Made by a program: the position numbers and the translations under genes. From M55B167 sp964406095 (lineage in GTDB: Bacteria > Verrucomicrobiota > Kiritimatiellia > RFP12 > UBA1067), in NCBI GenBank assembly GCA_964406095.1, contig CAYOQJ010000068.1, positions 1 to 64,000 on the forward strand: DNA of 64,000 nucleotides, in the 5' to 3' direction. A model generated the notes under the pieces. That model was not told the origin of the DNA and searched no databases. It worked only from the letters and a program-made list of their open reading frames with translations. Shown here piece after piece: positions 16,618 through 26,165 of the stretch; position 1 is the stretch's first letter, and every line of letters starts with the position of its first letter.

Positions 16618-17799
16618 ATGCAGACAAAGTGCTTCGATAACGCTAAAGTTAAACATGTCGCGCTTGTTCTAAGCCTCAATAAACGCTTTGATCGCAAGGT
16701 CATCGAAGGTGTCACCAGATTTGTGCATGAATCCGGGGAATGGAGTGTTTTTCTTGAAGATGATCCCGGTGCCAAGATACCCAATTTCAAACGAGGCCAT
16801 TTCGATGGCGTGATTGCCGACCTGGATGACCACCGCATTCCTTATCAGATAAGAAATCTGGCGGTGCCGGTTGTTGGGATCGGGGGAGTCAAAGTTGGAT
16901 CACCTCTGAAACTCAAACTTTCGACGGTCGGTACGGACAATCGTAAAATAGCGGTTATGGCCGCTGAATATCTGTTAAATCTGCGCTTTAAAAGTTTCGG
17001 TTACTGCGGTGTTTCCGAACGTACCATTGACCCCTGGAACACTCAACGCAAAGAAAGTTTTGCCGACTCGCTAATCAGGGTTGGTCATCCCTGTTCCGTA
17101 TTCAAAGCGCGTTACAACTCTTCGCAAAGCTGGGAGCAGTTGCAGGAGGCTCTGTATAACTGGATATGCCAGCTGCCCAAGCCGGTCGGCATACTGGCAG
17201 CCAACGATATCCGCGCCCGGCATATTCTGGAGGCCTGTCGCTGTTATGGCGTAAAAATACCGGATGAGGTGGCAGTGCTGGGAGTCGATAACGACGAGCT
17301 TATCTGTGAATTGGCGACACCCTCACTGTCCAGCATCATTCAGGGTACCGATGAGATTGGCTATAGGGCCGCTGAATTGCTGGATGCTCTGATGGATGGC
17401 CGCCAGCGCAACCTGACCAATCTTTTCGTGGAACCGGTCAAAATTGTTGAACGTGAGTCGACCGATCTGGTTGCCACCGATGATAGAGTTACCTCGATGG
17501 CACTGCGCTATATTCGTAACAATGCGATCGGGGGATTGAGCGTAACGGGGGTTGCACGTGGGATCGGGGTTTCCCGTTCAACGCTGGATATTCACTTTAA
17601 AAAAGTTATAGGACGCACCGTTCGCGATGAAATTCTGCGGGTGCAGTTGAATGCGGCCTGCCATCTGTTGTCGGTTACCGATCTTTCACTGGAAGTTGTG
17701 GCCCGCCGGGTCGGGTTTTGCAACGCTCAGTACCTCTCCAATATCTTTCGGGAAAAATTTGACCAGACCGCCGGTGAATACCGGCAACGTGCCCGCTGA
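16618..17799 (+). CDS. XylR-type regulator (LacI-like sensor plus AraC HTH)
   Basis: This 393-residue regulator has a LacI/PBP1-like sugar-binding domain at about 10-275 (hallmarks GILAANDIRA and VLGVDNDELICE). An AraC-type double HTH follows at about 295-390 (LSVTGVARGIGVSRSTLDIHF, then VARRVGFCNAQYLSNIFR). This arrangement is that of E. coli XylR and is expanded in Lentisphaerota, Kiritimatiellota and Verrucomicrobia, where such genes sit beside glycan-degrading enzymes. It starts 30 bases after the LamG sulfatase and is probably co-transcribed with it, responding to a sugar released by it. The ligand cannot be told. Confidence 0.9.
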   Translation: MQTKCFDNAKVKHVALVLSLNKRFDRKVIEGVTRFVHESGEWSVFLEDDPGAKIPNFKRGHFDGVIADLDDHRIPYQIRNLAVPVVGIGGVKVGSPLKLKLSTVGTDNRKIAVMAAEYLLNLRFKSFGYCGVSERTIDPWNTQRKESFADSLIRVGHPCSVFKARYNSSQSWEQLQEALYNWICQLPKPVGILAANDIRARHILEACRCYGVKIPDEVAVLGVDNDELICELATPSLSSIIQGTDEIGYRAAELLDALMDGRQRNLTNLFVEPVKIVERESTDLVATDDRVTSMALRYIRNNAIGGLSVTGVARGIGVSRSTLDIHFKKVIGRTVRDEILRVQLNAACHLLSVTDLSLEVVARRVGFCNAQYLSNIFREKFDQTAGEYRQRAR

Positions 17800-17847
17800 A
17801 AATAAGAATAACAACCATGTTTTGTTTTCGTTTGTGTCAGGATTACG

Positions 17848-17877
17848 TTGCGAATAAGAACGGCTTTGGTTTAAAAT
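17848..17877 (+). promoter_or_regulatory. Sigma-70-like promoter of the universal stress gene
   Basis: TTGCGA (17848-17853) and TAAAAT (17872-17877) are 18 bases apart and lie just upstream of the AAGGAG site and ATG at 17898. Spacing and position are suitable; the -35 box is a weak match. Confidence 0.4.
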
Positions 17878-17897
17878 AGAGATGAAAGGAGCGATTT

Positions 17898-18368
17898 ATG
17901 CGTGATTTTGATCTTAGCGGTTGTTATCAGAAAATTCTGTTCTGCACCGATTTTTCTGAAAATGCAAGAGAGGCCTTCAAAGAGGCGATCAAGGCCACCT
18001 CGCATAGGGGTTCCGAGATATGTTTGCTGCATGTTATACCCGAACCGGATGCGCAGTTCTGGAAAGGTTATATCTATGAAGTCGGCGATATGGATGCCAA
18101 AGCCAAGAATGATATCGACCGGGCAGTTGACGAACAATACCGTTCGCTTGTTCCGACAGGAGTGCGTTTTATAGTCAATGTTAAAATCGGAGAGGTGGTG
18201 CGCTCAATCCTCGCTACCGTTCAGGATTATCAGGCCGATCTGCTGGTTATTGGCAAACAGGGACATGGTGCCATCACCAGCTGGCTGCTGGGTAATGTCA
18301 CTGAAAAGGTTGTGCGCAAAGCGGATTGCCCGGTTCTGGTGGTTCCGCTGAGTACCGAAAAAAATTAA
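17898..18368 (+). CDS. UspA-family universal stress protein
   Basis: This 156-residue single-domain protein begins with the typical strand (KILFCTDFSENA). It ends with the ATP-binding signature G-x-x-G-H-G...G-N-V-T-E followed by ADCPVLVVP. ATP-binding Usp proteins are dimeric cytosolic stress factors. The start has AAGGAG six bases upstream and a candidate promoter. It is separated from the next gene by 45 bases. Confidence 0.92.
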   Translation: MRDFDLSGCYQKILFCTDFSENAREAFKEAIKATSHRGSEICLLHVIPEPDAQFWKGYIYEVGDMDAKAKNDIDRAVDEQYRSLVPTGVRFIVNVKIGEVVRSILATVQDYQADLLVIGKQGHGAITSWLLGNVTEKVVRKADCPVLVVPLSTEKN

Positions 18369-18413
18369 CATTTCGGGGTACCCAAACCGATACAATTTTG
18401 TTAAAATTCGCAC

Positions 18414-18638
18414 ATGAAAATTAAGAAGTCATCCATCGAACATGTCAGTGATGAGAAAGGCGGCACATATATTGCGAGTCGCCTGCGCAATCCTCAGGAG
18501 GAAATTGCCAAGGATAACGGCAGCGATACGCCCTACGGAGTGGTAGCCGTGTTAGCCACATTGATCATGCTAGCAGTCGCAGTTGTCTTGTATATGAACC
18601 TGGAGTTCTTCAAGGCGACCGGGCTGTTTGTGCAGTAA
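18414..18638 (+). CDS. Small single-span membrane protein
   Basis: This 74-residue protein has a charged N-terminal half (MKIKKSSIEHVSDEKGG) and one transmembrane helix at about 43-62. No family is recognised. Its stop overlaps the region holding the rhomboid Shine-Dalgarno sequence, so the two genes are probably translated from one message. The small protein could be a partner or substrate of the rhomboid, but this is only inferred from position. Shine-Dalgarno support for its own start is weak. Confidence 0.6.
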   Translation: MKIKKSSIEHVSDEKGGTYIASRLRNPQEEIAKDNGSDTPYGVVAVLATLIMLAVAVVLYMNLEFFKATGLFVQ

Positions 18639-18648
18639 GAGGTTCGTT

Positions 18649-19431
18649 TTGATTGCTATGATGCGCAGATTGCAGTGGCGTCTGCGTGGTTTTTTGTCCT
18701 TTTCATCCGTGACAGTGCGCCTTGTCGCAGTTTCAGTGCTGGTACATATTGTGTTGCTGGTCGCCGATCGTGTTGACTACATCCACAATCACTCAAGTTT
18801 CGGTTATGTGTTGCAGAGTTGCTTTGCACTGAGTTGGCCGCTTCTCAGTCAGGGCTTTTTCTGGCAGCCGCTTACCTATCTCTTTCTACACTCCAGCTGG
18901 TTGCATCTCTTTCTGAATATGTGGGCCTTGTCAGTTTTTGGCGGTGCCCTGGAGCGCGATCACGGTTCGCGTTTTGTGCTACGTCTCTTTTTTTCAGGCG
19001 GTATTGTCGCCGCTTTCGGCTGGCTGACCTACACCGCCCTGTTGCCTGCGTTGCCCGATATGAGTATTTTAACCGCCTGGCTTCCTGCGGATATCGCCGT
19101 AACTCTGGCAGCAGGCAGTGGCTTTTCCGGCTCTCTGGCGAGTTCGGTCTGTTTGGGAGCATCCGGCGGTGTTTTCGCCCTGCTGGCGGCTTATCTGGCC
19201 ATCTATCCCGAACGGCAGCTTTACGTACTGCTATTTTTTGTTATCCCGCTTAAAGTGAAATGCCGTACCCTGCTGTGGATTCTGCTGCTACTGACCTTTT
19301 GTGACTGGTTTCTGATTCAATCTCCAATTGCCCACTCATCACATTTGGCTGGCGGAATTTTGGGCTATCTCGCAGGTCGGCGGATAAAGAAACCCTCGTT
19401 TAAAACAGCAAAAACGAAAGTAGAATTTTAA
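18649..19431 (+). CDS. Rhomboid-family intramembrane serine protease
   Basis: This is a six-helix membrane protease of about 260 residues. The catalytic Ser lies in the G-A-S-G motif (CLGASGGVFAL) and the catalytic His in HSSHLAGGILGYL. The L1 loop segment (QPLTYLFLHSSWLHLFLNMW) supplies the conserved H and N. The TTG at 18649 has AAGAGG six bases upstream; ATGs at 18658 and 18661 are alternatives. There is a large insertion before the Ser helix (PALPDMSILTAW...). It cleaves membrane-spanning segments; the substrate is unknown. The neighbouring single-span protein is a candidate. Confidence 0.88.
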   Translation: MIAMMRRLQWRLRGFLSFSSVTVRLVAVSVLVHIVLLVADRVDYIHNHSSFGYVLQSCFALSWPLLSQGFFWQPLTYLFLHSSWLHLFLNMWALSVFGGALERDHGSRFVLRLFFSGGIVAAFGWLTYTALLPALPDMSILTAWLPADIAVTLAAGSGFSGSLASSVCLGASGGVFALLAAYLAIYPERQLYVLLFFVIPLKVKCRTLLWILLLLTFCDWFLIQSPIAHSSHLAGGILGYLAGRRIKKPSFKTAKTKVEF

Positions 19432-19441
19432 GGAATTAAAA

Positions 19442-20308
19442 ATGATTATAAATGATCTCATGCGTGATCCGGCTGCCGTGGCAATGGTTGAAGCGGCTCT
19501 GAATGAGGATATCGGCAGTGGTGACGTCACCACGCTGGCCCTGGTTGATCCCGCTCTGTGCGCGACCGGGGAGGTGCTGGCGCGTGAACCGACGGTAGTC
19601 GCCGGAGTGTATGTTGCGCGCAAGGTTCTGGAGCTGGTCAATCCCGCTTTGCAGGTCGAAGTGCTGCTCGACGACGGCGAAACAGCGCAAGTCAATCAAC
19701 CTGTGATCACAGTGCACGGCAGTGCCGCCTCGATCCTGACCGCTGAACGCGTGCTGCTTAATTTTATGCAGCGTATGTGCGGTATCGCTACGCTGACCCG
19801 CTCTTTTGTGGATGCCGTGCGTCCCTTGCATACCATGATTCTCGATACTCGAAAAACAACACCCAATCTGCGTTGCTTTGAAAAATACGCGGTTGTGTGT
19901 GGTGGCGGTAAAAACCACCGTTTCGGTCTTTTTGACCGTGTGCTGGTTAAAGACAACCACCGCAAGCTCTGGCAGCGCGGTGATCCTGACCGGCTTGATC
20001 TGGCGGTTGAGGCCGCCCGCAGTGCCTTTCCAGGGGTTGTCGTGGAAATTGAGGTAGAGAGTGTCGCTGAATGTCGCAGCGCATTGCGGGCTGTACCCGA
20101 GTGGATTATGCTCGATAACATGAGCTGTACAATGATGCGCGAGTGTGTTCAGCTCTGTCGCGGGGTGAGTAAAACCGAAGCATCCGGCGGCATTACCCTC
20201 GAATGTGCCCGCCAGGTTGCCGAAACCGGAGTTGACGCCATTTCACTGGGCTGCCTGACACATTCAGCGCGTTCGGTCGATCTGTCGCTTGAATGGAGGG
20301 TTGATTGA
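19442..20308 (+). CDS. nadC: Nicotinate-nucleotide pyrophosphorylase (carboxylating)
   Basis: NadC converts quinolinate and PRPP to nicotinate mononucleotide in de novo NAD synthesis. The 288-residue protein has the family features: EDIGSGDVTT near the N-terminus, NFMQRMCGIATLT, the DTRKTTPNLR loop with substrate-binding Arg/Lys, GGGKNHRFGLFD, KDNH, and C-terminal strands with DNMS and ASGGI. Length is normal. It starts with AAGGA eight bases upstream, 10 bases after the rhomboid gene, and abuts coaX. Neither nadA nor nadB is in the window. Confidence 0.96.
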   Translation: MIINDLMRDPAAVAMVEAALNEDIGSGDVTTLALVDPALCATGEVLAREPTVVAGVYVARKVLELVNPALQVEVLLDDGETAQVNQPVITVHGSAASILTAERVLLNFMQRMCGIATLTRSFVDAVRPLHTMILDTRKTTPNLRCFEKYAVVCGGGKNHRFGLFDRVLVKDNHRKLWQRGDPDRLDLAVEAARSAFPGVVVEIEVESVAECRSALRAVPEWIMLDNMSCTMMRECVQLCRGVSKTEASGGITLECARQVAETGVDAISLGCLTHSARSVDLSLEWRVD

Positions 20309-21067
20309 GTGAGCGTTATGGTTATAGATGTGGGTAACACATCAACCGGAATCGGTCTGATTCAGGCTCAAAAGGTGTTGAATGCCGTGCACGTCAAAGG
20401 CGGCCTCAAAGAGGATTCCAGCAGGTGCGAACGAATCGTTGCTGATATCTGCCGCGAGGGATGTCTTGATGGTGTCGTGCTCGGCTCGGTTGTGCCTTCG
20501 GTTAATAAACGCTGGAAGAGTCTGATCGCTGAGTATATTGATGCACCTTTGTTGGAGGTTAATGCATCTCTACCGATGCAGATCACGATTGATTACCCCG
20601 AGCCCGCCACGATTGGCGCCGATCGTCTGGCAGATGCCTGCGGCGGAGCCTGCCGCTATGGCGCACCTCTGATTGTCGCGGATTTCGGCACCGCTTTGAC
20701 CTTTGATGTGGTTCTGCCGGATATGCGTTATGTCGGGGGTGTCATTACTCCCGGTCTGCCTTTTATGACCGACTATCTCGGAGAGCGGACCGAATTACTG
20801 CCGAAAATCAGGTTGCAGGGTGAGTGCCCGGCGGTCGGCAGAAGCACCGAAGAAGCAATGCGTATCGGTGCGGAAGTGGGTTATCGAGGTATTGTCAAAG
20901 AGATTGTCGTTTACCTGCGCAAATCGCTCGGGGCTGATTTTAAACTGGTTGCTACCGGAGGTTATGCCGATTGGGCGTTGCGCGGAATGGAAATGGATTT
21001 TGTAATCGATGCCGAATTGACGCTCTACGGTCTGGCTTGCATCTTTTACAGTTCGAGAGAGGGTTGA
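20309..21067 (+). CDS. coaX: Type III pantothenate kinase
   Basis: CoaX phosphorylates pantothenate in the first step of coenzyme A synthesis. The 252-residue ASKHA-fold enzyme shows VIDVGNTSTGIGL (phosphate 1 loop), IGADRLADACGG (catalytic Asp) and ADFGTALTFDVV (phosphate 2 loop). The start is the GTG at 20309, which follows the nadC stop directly and has GGAGGG upstream in the end of nadC; the two genes are translationally coupled. The BirA fusion seen in some relatives is absent. Confidence 0.94.
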   Translation: MSVMVIDVGNTSTGIGLIQAQKVLNAVHVKGGLKEDSSRCERIVADICREGCLDGVVLGSVVPSVNKRWKSLIAEYIDAPLLEVNASLPMQITIDYPEPATIGADRLADACGGACRYGAPLIVADFGTALTFDVVLPDMRYVGGVITPGLPFMTDYLGERTELLPKIRLQGECPAVGRSTEEAMRIGAEVGYRGIVKEIVVYLRKSLGADFKLVATGGYADWALRGMEMDFVIDAELTLYGLACIFYSSREG

Positions 21068-21086
21068 GGGCCTGTAAGGAGCTATA

Positions 21087-21989
21087 ATGAATCTGACACT
21101 TGTGGTGCTGGCTGCCGGAATGGGGAGCAGGTACGGTGGTTTGAAACAGTGTGACCCGGTTGGTCCGGCAGATGAAACCATCATGGATTATTCGGTCTAT
21201 GATGCATTGCGTGCCGGTTTTAAAAGGGTGATTTTTGTTATAAGGCGCGATTTTGAAAATGAGTTCCGCTCGACAGTCGGTGTAAAATATGAGCGGAGTG
21301 TTACCACAGAGTACGCATTTCAATCAATTGATGATCTGCCCGAAGGCTTCGCCGTGCCGCCTGGTCGTGCTAAACCCTGGGGGACAGCCCATGCGGTACG
21401 CGCCACCCGTGATCTTATCAATGAGCCCTTTGCCGTGATCAACGCCGATGACTTTTACGGTGCCGATTCGTTTCGTCAGTTGGCGGTTTTTTTGAAAAAG
21501 CAGCCATCCGATTCGACTCATTTCGCGCTGGTCGGTTTTCGTCTCGACCGGACACTCTCAAAAAACGGCAGCGTCGCACGCGGTCTTTGCGCCGTTGATA
21601 CCCACAATCACCTGACCGCCATCAGGGAGATAACCGCGATTGAATCTTGTCCGGAGGGTGCACGTGACAACAGTGATCCCCGTAATCCGCTTTACTTGAG
21701 CGGTTCGGAGAGGGTTTCTATGAATCTGTGGGGTTTTACACCTGTTTTCATGAATGAACTGATCAGAACCTTTCCTGAATTCCTGCGCAGTCACGGCACT
21801 GATGTGAAATCGGAGTGGTTTATACCATCTGTGGTTGACCGTATGATCAGTCAGGGTAGGGTCGATGTGTCTCTTTTGCCCACTGAGGATACCTGGTGCG
21901 GCGTCACTTATCGGGAGGATAAACCCGGAGTTGTCGCAACGATCTCAGCCTTGGTGGAGCAGGGCGTTTATCCCGGCAGACTCTGGTGA
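21087..21989 (+). CDS. Sugar-phosphate nucleotidyltransferase-like protein
   Basis: This 300-residue protein has the nucleotidyltransferase signature near its N-terminus (LAAGMGSRYGGLKQ). A metal-binding Asp is in NADDFYG at about 117-123, and PWGTAHAV resembles the glucose-1-phosphate uridylyltransferase family. It likely activates a sugar phosphate or a related small alcohol; the substrate cannot be read from sequence. AAGGAG precedes the ATG by six bases, and it follows coaX by 19 bases. It ends convergent with the Bat operon. Confidence 0.8.
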   Translation: MNLTLVVLAAGMGSRYGGLKQCDPVGPADETIMDYSVYDALRAGFKRVIFVIRRDFENEFRSTVGVKYERSVTTEYAFQSIDDLPEGFAVPPGRAKPWGTAHAVRATRDLINEPFAVINADDFYGADSFRQLAVFLKKQPSDSTHFALVGFRLDRTLSKNGSVARGLCAVDTHNHLTAIREITAIESCPEGARDNSDPRNPLYLSGSERVSMNLWGFTPVFMNELIRTFPEFLRSHGTDVKSEWFIPSVVDRMISQGRVDVSLLPTEDTWCGVTYREDKPGVVATISALVEQGVYPGRLW

Positions 21990-22081
21990 CGTGGCATTGT
22001 GATGCAGCGCCACAGATTCTCTGCGCGGGAACAAATACCCCGGTCGCAGGGTGAACACCGGTTGCAGATGCACCCGTGCGC

Positions 22082-23431
22082 TCAGTCGATGAAGTCACTT
22101 GAAATCCAGCCTGCAAGATTGTCAGCTTTCACTCTGATCCACTTACGGCTCTTTTCCAGCGGCGTGACACGACTTCCCTCGGGCAGGGTTATGATTGCCG
22201 GTGAGGATGCAGAGGGTGCCAAACGCATCTCACAACGCTTGCGTATGTGCAGTTCCGCTCCGTCTTGCCTAACATTGCTCTTGAATGCAATCGATCCTCC
22301 GGCAAGCAGTGCCAGAAGTGCCAGCAGAGCAGCTAGGGTTGAGTGGAGCCTCCGGATACTCAGAAAAACAAAGGATGCCAGCATCAGAGTAAGTGCGCCG
22401 ATCACAATCGGAGTTATTTTATGCATAATCTCGTCGGCTTCGCGTGTGTTGGTTGTGACAGCTGCGCCGGGTGCAATTTTTTCATCCGCCTCGGTTGCGA
22501 TGACCTTCACTTCGTTGGTGTTGACCACCTGTGCCGTACTCATGAAATTAAGGCGTATCTCCTGTGATGAGCAGCGGGCGTATTGCTCTCTGGCGGGATC
22601 AAAATAATTAAAGCTTACCGCTGGCAGCACTACGGCGTTGGTTGAGTTCGGAATAACAATCTGTTCGGTTATCAGACGGTTGCCGCTTCGCAAAAGCTCC
22701 TTCGGGGGATAGCTCTTGAAATCTTCCGTAACCGCAGGTACCGGCGGTTCGGCGTTGTTCAGCCAGCCGTCACCGCTAAGCTCCAGCTTCAAGGTGATCA
22801 GATCTCCGGGACGCACCTCAATTTTTGACGCTGAAACCCGTAGTGAAAAGTGTCCCACGGCTCCGCTGAATTTCTGCGGACGTCCACTCTGCGGTAGTGC
22901 ATGAATTTTTAGAGTGAATGGTTCCATGCGTATGCTTTTCATGCTGGAACTCGAAAACGAGAAAAATCCGCGGTTTCTTCTCTCCACAACTTCACATGAC
23001 AGAATCGGCTGAAAAGTGTGTGAGACAGCTTTATGACAACGTGCCGAAGCTTTAAAAAGCAGTACGTCGGTGACTTCACCGTCTTTTGTGCGGCGGTTCT
23101 GGCGCGGCCTTTCCTGCTCCAAGGTACTGAGAGTTATGTAGTTCGGGTCATTAGGGAAATTTTGAATGTGCAGGTTGTTGATGTCCAGCCCGCGACTAAT
23201 TTCCAGTTCGAGAAAAATTTCAAACTGTTGATTGACATATAATTTCTGTGGTACGGTGTAAACTCGTCCGTTGTGTAATTGACAATAACCGCTTTGAATC
23301 AGAATCAGACAAAATGTCAGTATAGCTCCCAGCCGGATTGCGAAGTTGTGACCTGCCCCTTGATCAGTTGCGTACGATGCTGGGTTCCTGAAAAAATCAG
23401 AGAGAGCAAACGTGGAGAAAAAACCTTTCAT
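22082..23431 (-). CDS. Second BatD-like protein with C-terminal SH3-like domain
   Basis: This 449-residue protein is last in the Bat operon. A hydrophobic segment at about 30-48 acts as signal or anchor. BatD-like beta-sandwich modules follow (VNQQFEIFLELEIS, then EVRPGDLITLKLELSGDG, which is the oxygen-tolerance BatD repeat). Two membrane helices lie at about 335-382, and the C-terminal ~65 residues look like a bacterial SH3/GW domain (MRLAPSASSPAIITLPEGS, then GWISSDFID). The SH3-like tail is not part of classical BatD and suggests contact with the cell wall. The start overlaps the preceding gene (ATGA). Confidence 0.75.
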   Translation of the reverse strand: MKGFFSTFALSDFFRNPASYATDQGAGHNFAIRLGAILTFCLILIQSGYCQLHNGRVYTVPQKLYVNQQFEIFLELEISRGLDINNLHIQNFPNDPNYITLSTLEQERPRQNRRTKDGEVTDVLLFKASARCHKAVSHTFQPILSCEVVERRNRGFFSFSSSSMKSIRMEPFTLKIHALPQSGRPQKFSGAVGHFSLRVSASKIEVRPGDLITLKLELSGDGWLNNAEPPVPAVTEDFKSYPPKELLRSGNRLITEQIVIPNSTNAVVLPAVSFNYFDPAREQYARCSSQEIRLNFMSTAQVVNTNEVKVIATEADEKIAPGAAVTTNTREADEIMHKITPIVIGALTLMLASFVFLSIRRLHSTLAALLALLALLAGGSIAFKSNVRQDGAELHIRKRCEMRLAPSASSPAIITLPEGSRVTPLEKSRKWIRVKADNLAGWISSDFID

Positions 23432-24159
23432 TGCGGCACCTCCGTGCTTTCAACAGTGTTGAACTCAATGGCGGACCACAATCTGCTCTCCTGGTGTTCC
23501 TGCACTATGGAGACGAGCGTAGAGGTTCCGAAGAGCAGAAAAATCAGAGTGCCGGTGAAAAGTAATGTTTCAGAGAGCGACAACATGGCTGTAAGCAGAG
23601 ATGAGTTCCTGTCTCTCTTCAGCAGCAGCAGGAGAATTCCGATCCAAAGCATGAACCAGCCGGAGAGTGCAGTGATGCCGCGAACATCTGCCGGTAGACC
23701 AAAATGCCAGAAGAACGCCGTCCGGTACCATGGTTCATCCGCGTCGGCGCTGCCGGCTGCGCGTGCCAGCGCGGCGGTGATTCCGGCCCTGCTTTCATCG
23801 GTGACCCCCGCATAACGTTCCGCCCGTTCAAAGGCCTTCTGCGCATTTTTATAGTCGCCTCCCATGGTCAGCGCACTCCCCAGATTGTTGAGCAGAGCCG
23901 GATTGACAATTTCATCGGCCAGCAAACGGCGGTAGGTTTCGGCAGCCTGGATATAATCCTCCGGTTTGGACGCATTCATCATCTGTGTGTTGGCTTGTTC
24001 CCATAAGAAAAGCTGCTCAGCGTTTTGAGCTGAGGTGTTCAGATTCACCATTGTAATAAACAAACAGCACAGTGTATGCAAACGCAGGTGAGTTTTCAGG
24101 GTCGCAATGATGCGACCGACTCTGCAACCTTTGGCTTTATCAGACCAACAGGGGTTCAT
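23428..24159 (-). CDS. batE: BatE-like TPR membrane protein
   Basis: This 243-residue protein has an N-terminal hydrophobic signal (about 28-44), two or three TPR helical hairpins at about 55-130 (PALLNNLGSALTMGGDYKNAQKAFERA split over neighbouring helices), and two transmembrane helices at about 165-225. That is the layout of BatE proteins. It overlaps its neighbours on both sides by ATGA junctions, showing tight co-translation between the two BatD-like genes. Confidence 0.78.
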   Translation of the reverse strand: MNPCWSDKAKGCRVGRIIATLKTHLRLHTLCCLFITMVNLNTSAQNAEQLFLWEQANTQMMNASKPEDYIQAAETYRRLLADEIVNPALLNNLGSALTMGGDYKNAQKAFERAERYAGVTDESRAGITAALARAAGSADADEPWYRTAFFWHFGLPADVRGITALSGWFMLWIGILLLLLKRDRNSSLLTAMLSLSETLLFTGTLIFLLFGTSTLVSIVQEHQESRLWSAIEFNTVESTEVPQ

Positions 24160-26069
24160 AATTCCTCCTCAACTGCGGGAGCCGCTCTTTTCATGGCACT
24201 GTCGACTCGCTTTATGATCTCGATGTATCGTTCCGCGTTTGGACCGGAGCCGTCGGTGTCAGGTTCATACATCGCCCGATCAAGTTCCCCGATTATATCA
24301 GCTGTATCATGACATAAATCAGGTGGAAGGCTTTTGTTTTCAAGCAACGTCATGATCTCGTACTGAGTCAGTGAGTGACCGGCAACACCCAGTTTTCGCG
24401 TGAACCACTCACGGATTGCATGTGACATGTCCACCGCTGTGGAGGATGTTTTTAATTGCCTGATACAGCGAGGAGTCGCACCTGCTTGTAGTCGGCGTAA
24501 GTGCGCTCTCCGTTTCAGTTTCAGTAGCAGCGGAAGCAGATACGCCAACAGCGCCAGCGCAGGTGCGGTGAAGGTCAACAGCGCGATAATTCCTGTCGGG
24601 GGCAATAGATTATCCCTGTTCAGCCCGGCCGTACTCAGCGTAATGCCGCAGGGATGCGGAAGCGCAAGCTTAACCTTCACTACACTACCGTTTTCAGCAC
24701 CGCCTGTGGAGACCTGGGCTGTGTACTCCGATTGTAGCGGCAGCGGATCGGTGAGTACGGTTTTGTAGGCACGTTCAGTGGTGTCGTAATAGGCGATTTT
24801 AATCGGAGGAAACTCAAGTGTTCCGGTTGTGGTTGGTCTAACTCTGTATTTAAAGCGTTTTCCGTTATCAAGTGTCGCAACCTTGACATTTTCATCATAA
24901 ATGCGGAAATTATTGGTCAGGGCCGGTTGCAGACTCAACACCGGTGTGCGCATATTGGAGATGCTTATATCTCCGGTGATATCCAGAGTTAATGTGAGAG
25001 GGTCGCCGATTTTACACACATTAGTGTCCAACTGCGCGCTGACTTTAATGTCATGCCCGACAGAACCGATAAATTCCTCCGGTCTGCCGACATCCGGTGG
25101 CGGTGTGACCCGGACAGTCACCGCAGCTCCGATGGCGTAAATCTCGGTCATACGTGCCTGCCGATCTTCGGTTACATCGCTTATGACTTTCCCCTTGAAA
25201 ATGACCGGTCCAAAAGTATGCTCATCTTCAGCGGTAGCGGTGTAACTCAACTTGAGCGAGTATTTACGGTAGCGATGCCCGTTAATTTCAGTATGTTCCT
25301 GGCTGAATCTGAAACGCAGAGGCCGCTCCCGGAAGGGGTCGTTGTCGAACAACGAGGAAAATCCCATGCTGCGTGAAGCGTAGTTGTTGATTCGAAAGGC
25401 CGGTTTGCGCCCGCTCTGGTCGATCAGGGTACTTAGCACAGCGTTTAAATCAGCTGATACCAAGGTATCTTTTTCATCATCGGCGATTGCCAGAAAATCT
25501 GCCTGGATATGCGGCAGGTGTTCGGGATGAATCGGCTCATTCTGTTGCCAGTAGGGCTCTGGCAGTTCCTTGATGGCAATCTCCAGGGTTATGTCAAAAG
25601 GTTCTTCAACCAGTACGGAGGTCGATGATGGTTTGAGCGACACTATCACGGTGTCCTGTTGCTCTATCGCTTTGACCTTAACAGAGATGCCGTTGTGCCG
25701 GTGAACTTTGCCGTTAATCCGCAGTGTGACAACACCGGTGTTGTAGGTGCCGACCTTTTCCGGTTTAATCGTGTAAGTGAGTACACGTCCTTGAAAGCGT
25801 TCGCGGCGCATTTGACCGTTGATTATCTGGATGGATGAACGTGAATTGCTGCGTGAGTCAATCAGGCGGATAGCAGCTGGTGAACTCATGCGGAAATCAG
25901 GGGGTGCAATGTTTTCATCGGCTCCGTTTACAGCGACGCTCAAATTGAAGCTTTCACCGAGAAAGATGCTCTCCCGGTTGGCCGAGATTGCAACAGTCAC
26001 CTCTGCTGTCGCCACCATCGGTGCCAGCAGCAGCAGAATGAAAAAAAGTCTTTTCAATTGGCTGTACAT
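24156..26069 (-). CDS. batD: BatD oxygen-tolerance family protein
   Basis: This 637-residue BatD has a signal peptide (about 1-22) and several beta-sandwich modules with the recurring pattern IFLGESFNLSVAVNG...GQVR-like strands. One membrane helix lies at about 480-505 (LLPPTGIIALLTFTAPALAL), followed by a cytosolic helical tail of about 120 residues. BatD proteins are membrane-anchored periplasmic partners of the VWA proteins BatA and BatB; the complex role is not settled. The tail (SHAIREWFTRKLGV) resembles the end of the DUF4381-like protein at 29790, suggesting a shared cytosolic helical domain. Confidence 0.85.
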   Translation of the reverse strand: MYSQLKRLFFILLLLAPMVATAEVTVAISANRESIFLGESFNLSVAVNGADENIAPPDFRMSSPAAIRLIDSRSNSRSSIQIINGQMRRERFQGRVLTYTIKPEKVGTYNTGVVTLRINGKVHRHNGISVKVKAIEQQDTVIVSLKPSSTSVLVEEPFDITLEIAIKELPEPYWQQNEPIHPEHLPHIQADFLAIADDEKDTLVSADLNAVLSTLIDQSGRKPAFRINNYASRSMGFSSLFDNDPFRERPLRFRFSQEHTEINGHRYRKYSLKLSYTATAEDEHTFGPVIFKGKVISDVTEDRQARMTEIYAIGAAVTVRVTPPPDVGRPEEFIGSVGHDIKVSAQLDTNVCKIGDPLTLTLDITGDISISNMRTPVLSLQPALTNNFRIYDENVKVATLDNGKRFKYRVRPTTTGTLEFPPIKIAYYDTTERAYKTVLTDPLPLQSEYTAQVSTGGAENGSVVKVKLALPHPCGITLSTAGLNRDNLLPPTGIIALLTFTAPALALLAYLLPLLLKLKRRAHLRRLQAGATPRCIRQLKTSSTAVDMSHAIREWFTRKLGVAGHSLTQYEIMTLLENKSLPPDLCHDTADIIGELDRAMYEPDTDGSGPNAERYIEIIKRVDSAMKRAAPAVEEEL

Positions 26070-26165
26070 AACATCTTGTCAACTGTCTTTGTTGTGCTGC
26101 ATTCTAGCAGCACCTATCCCGCTGGTTCACTGTAGAGCGGGTGATCTATGCTCACCGGAAAAATA

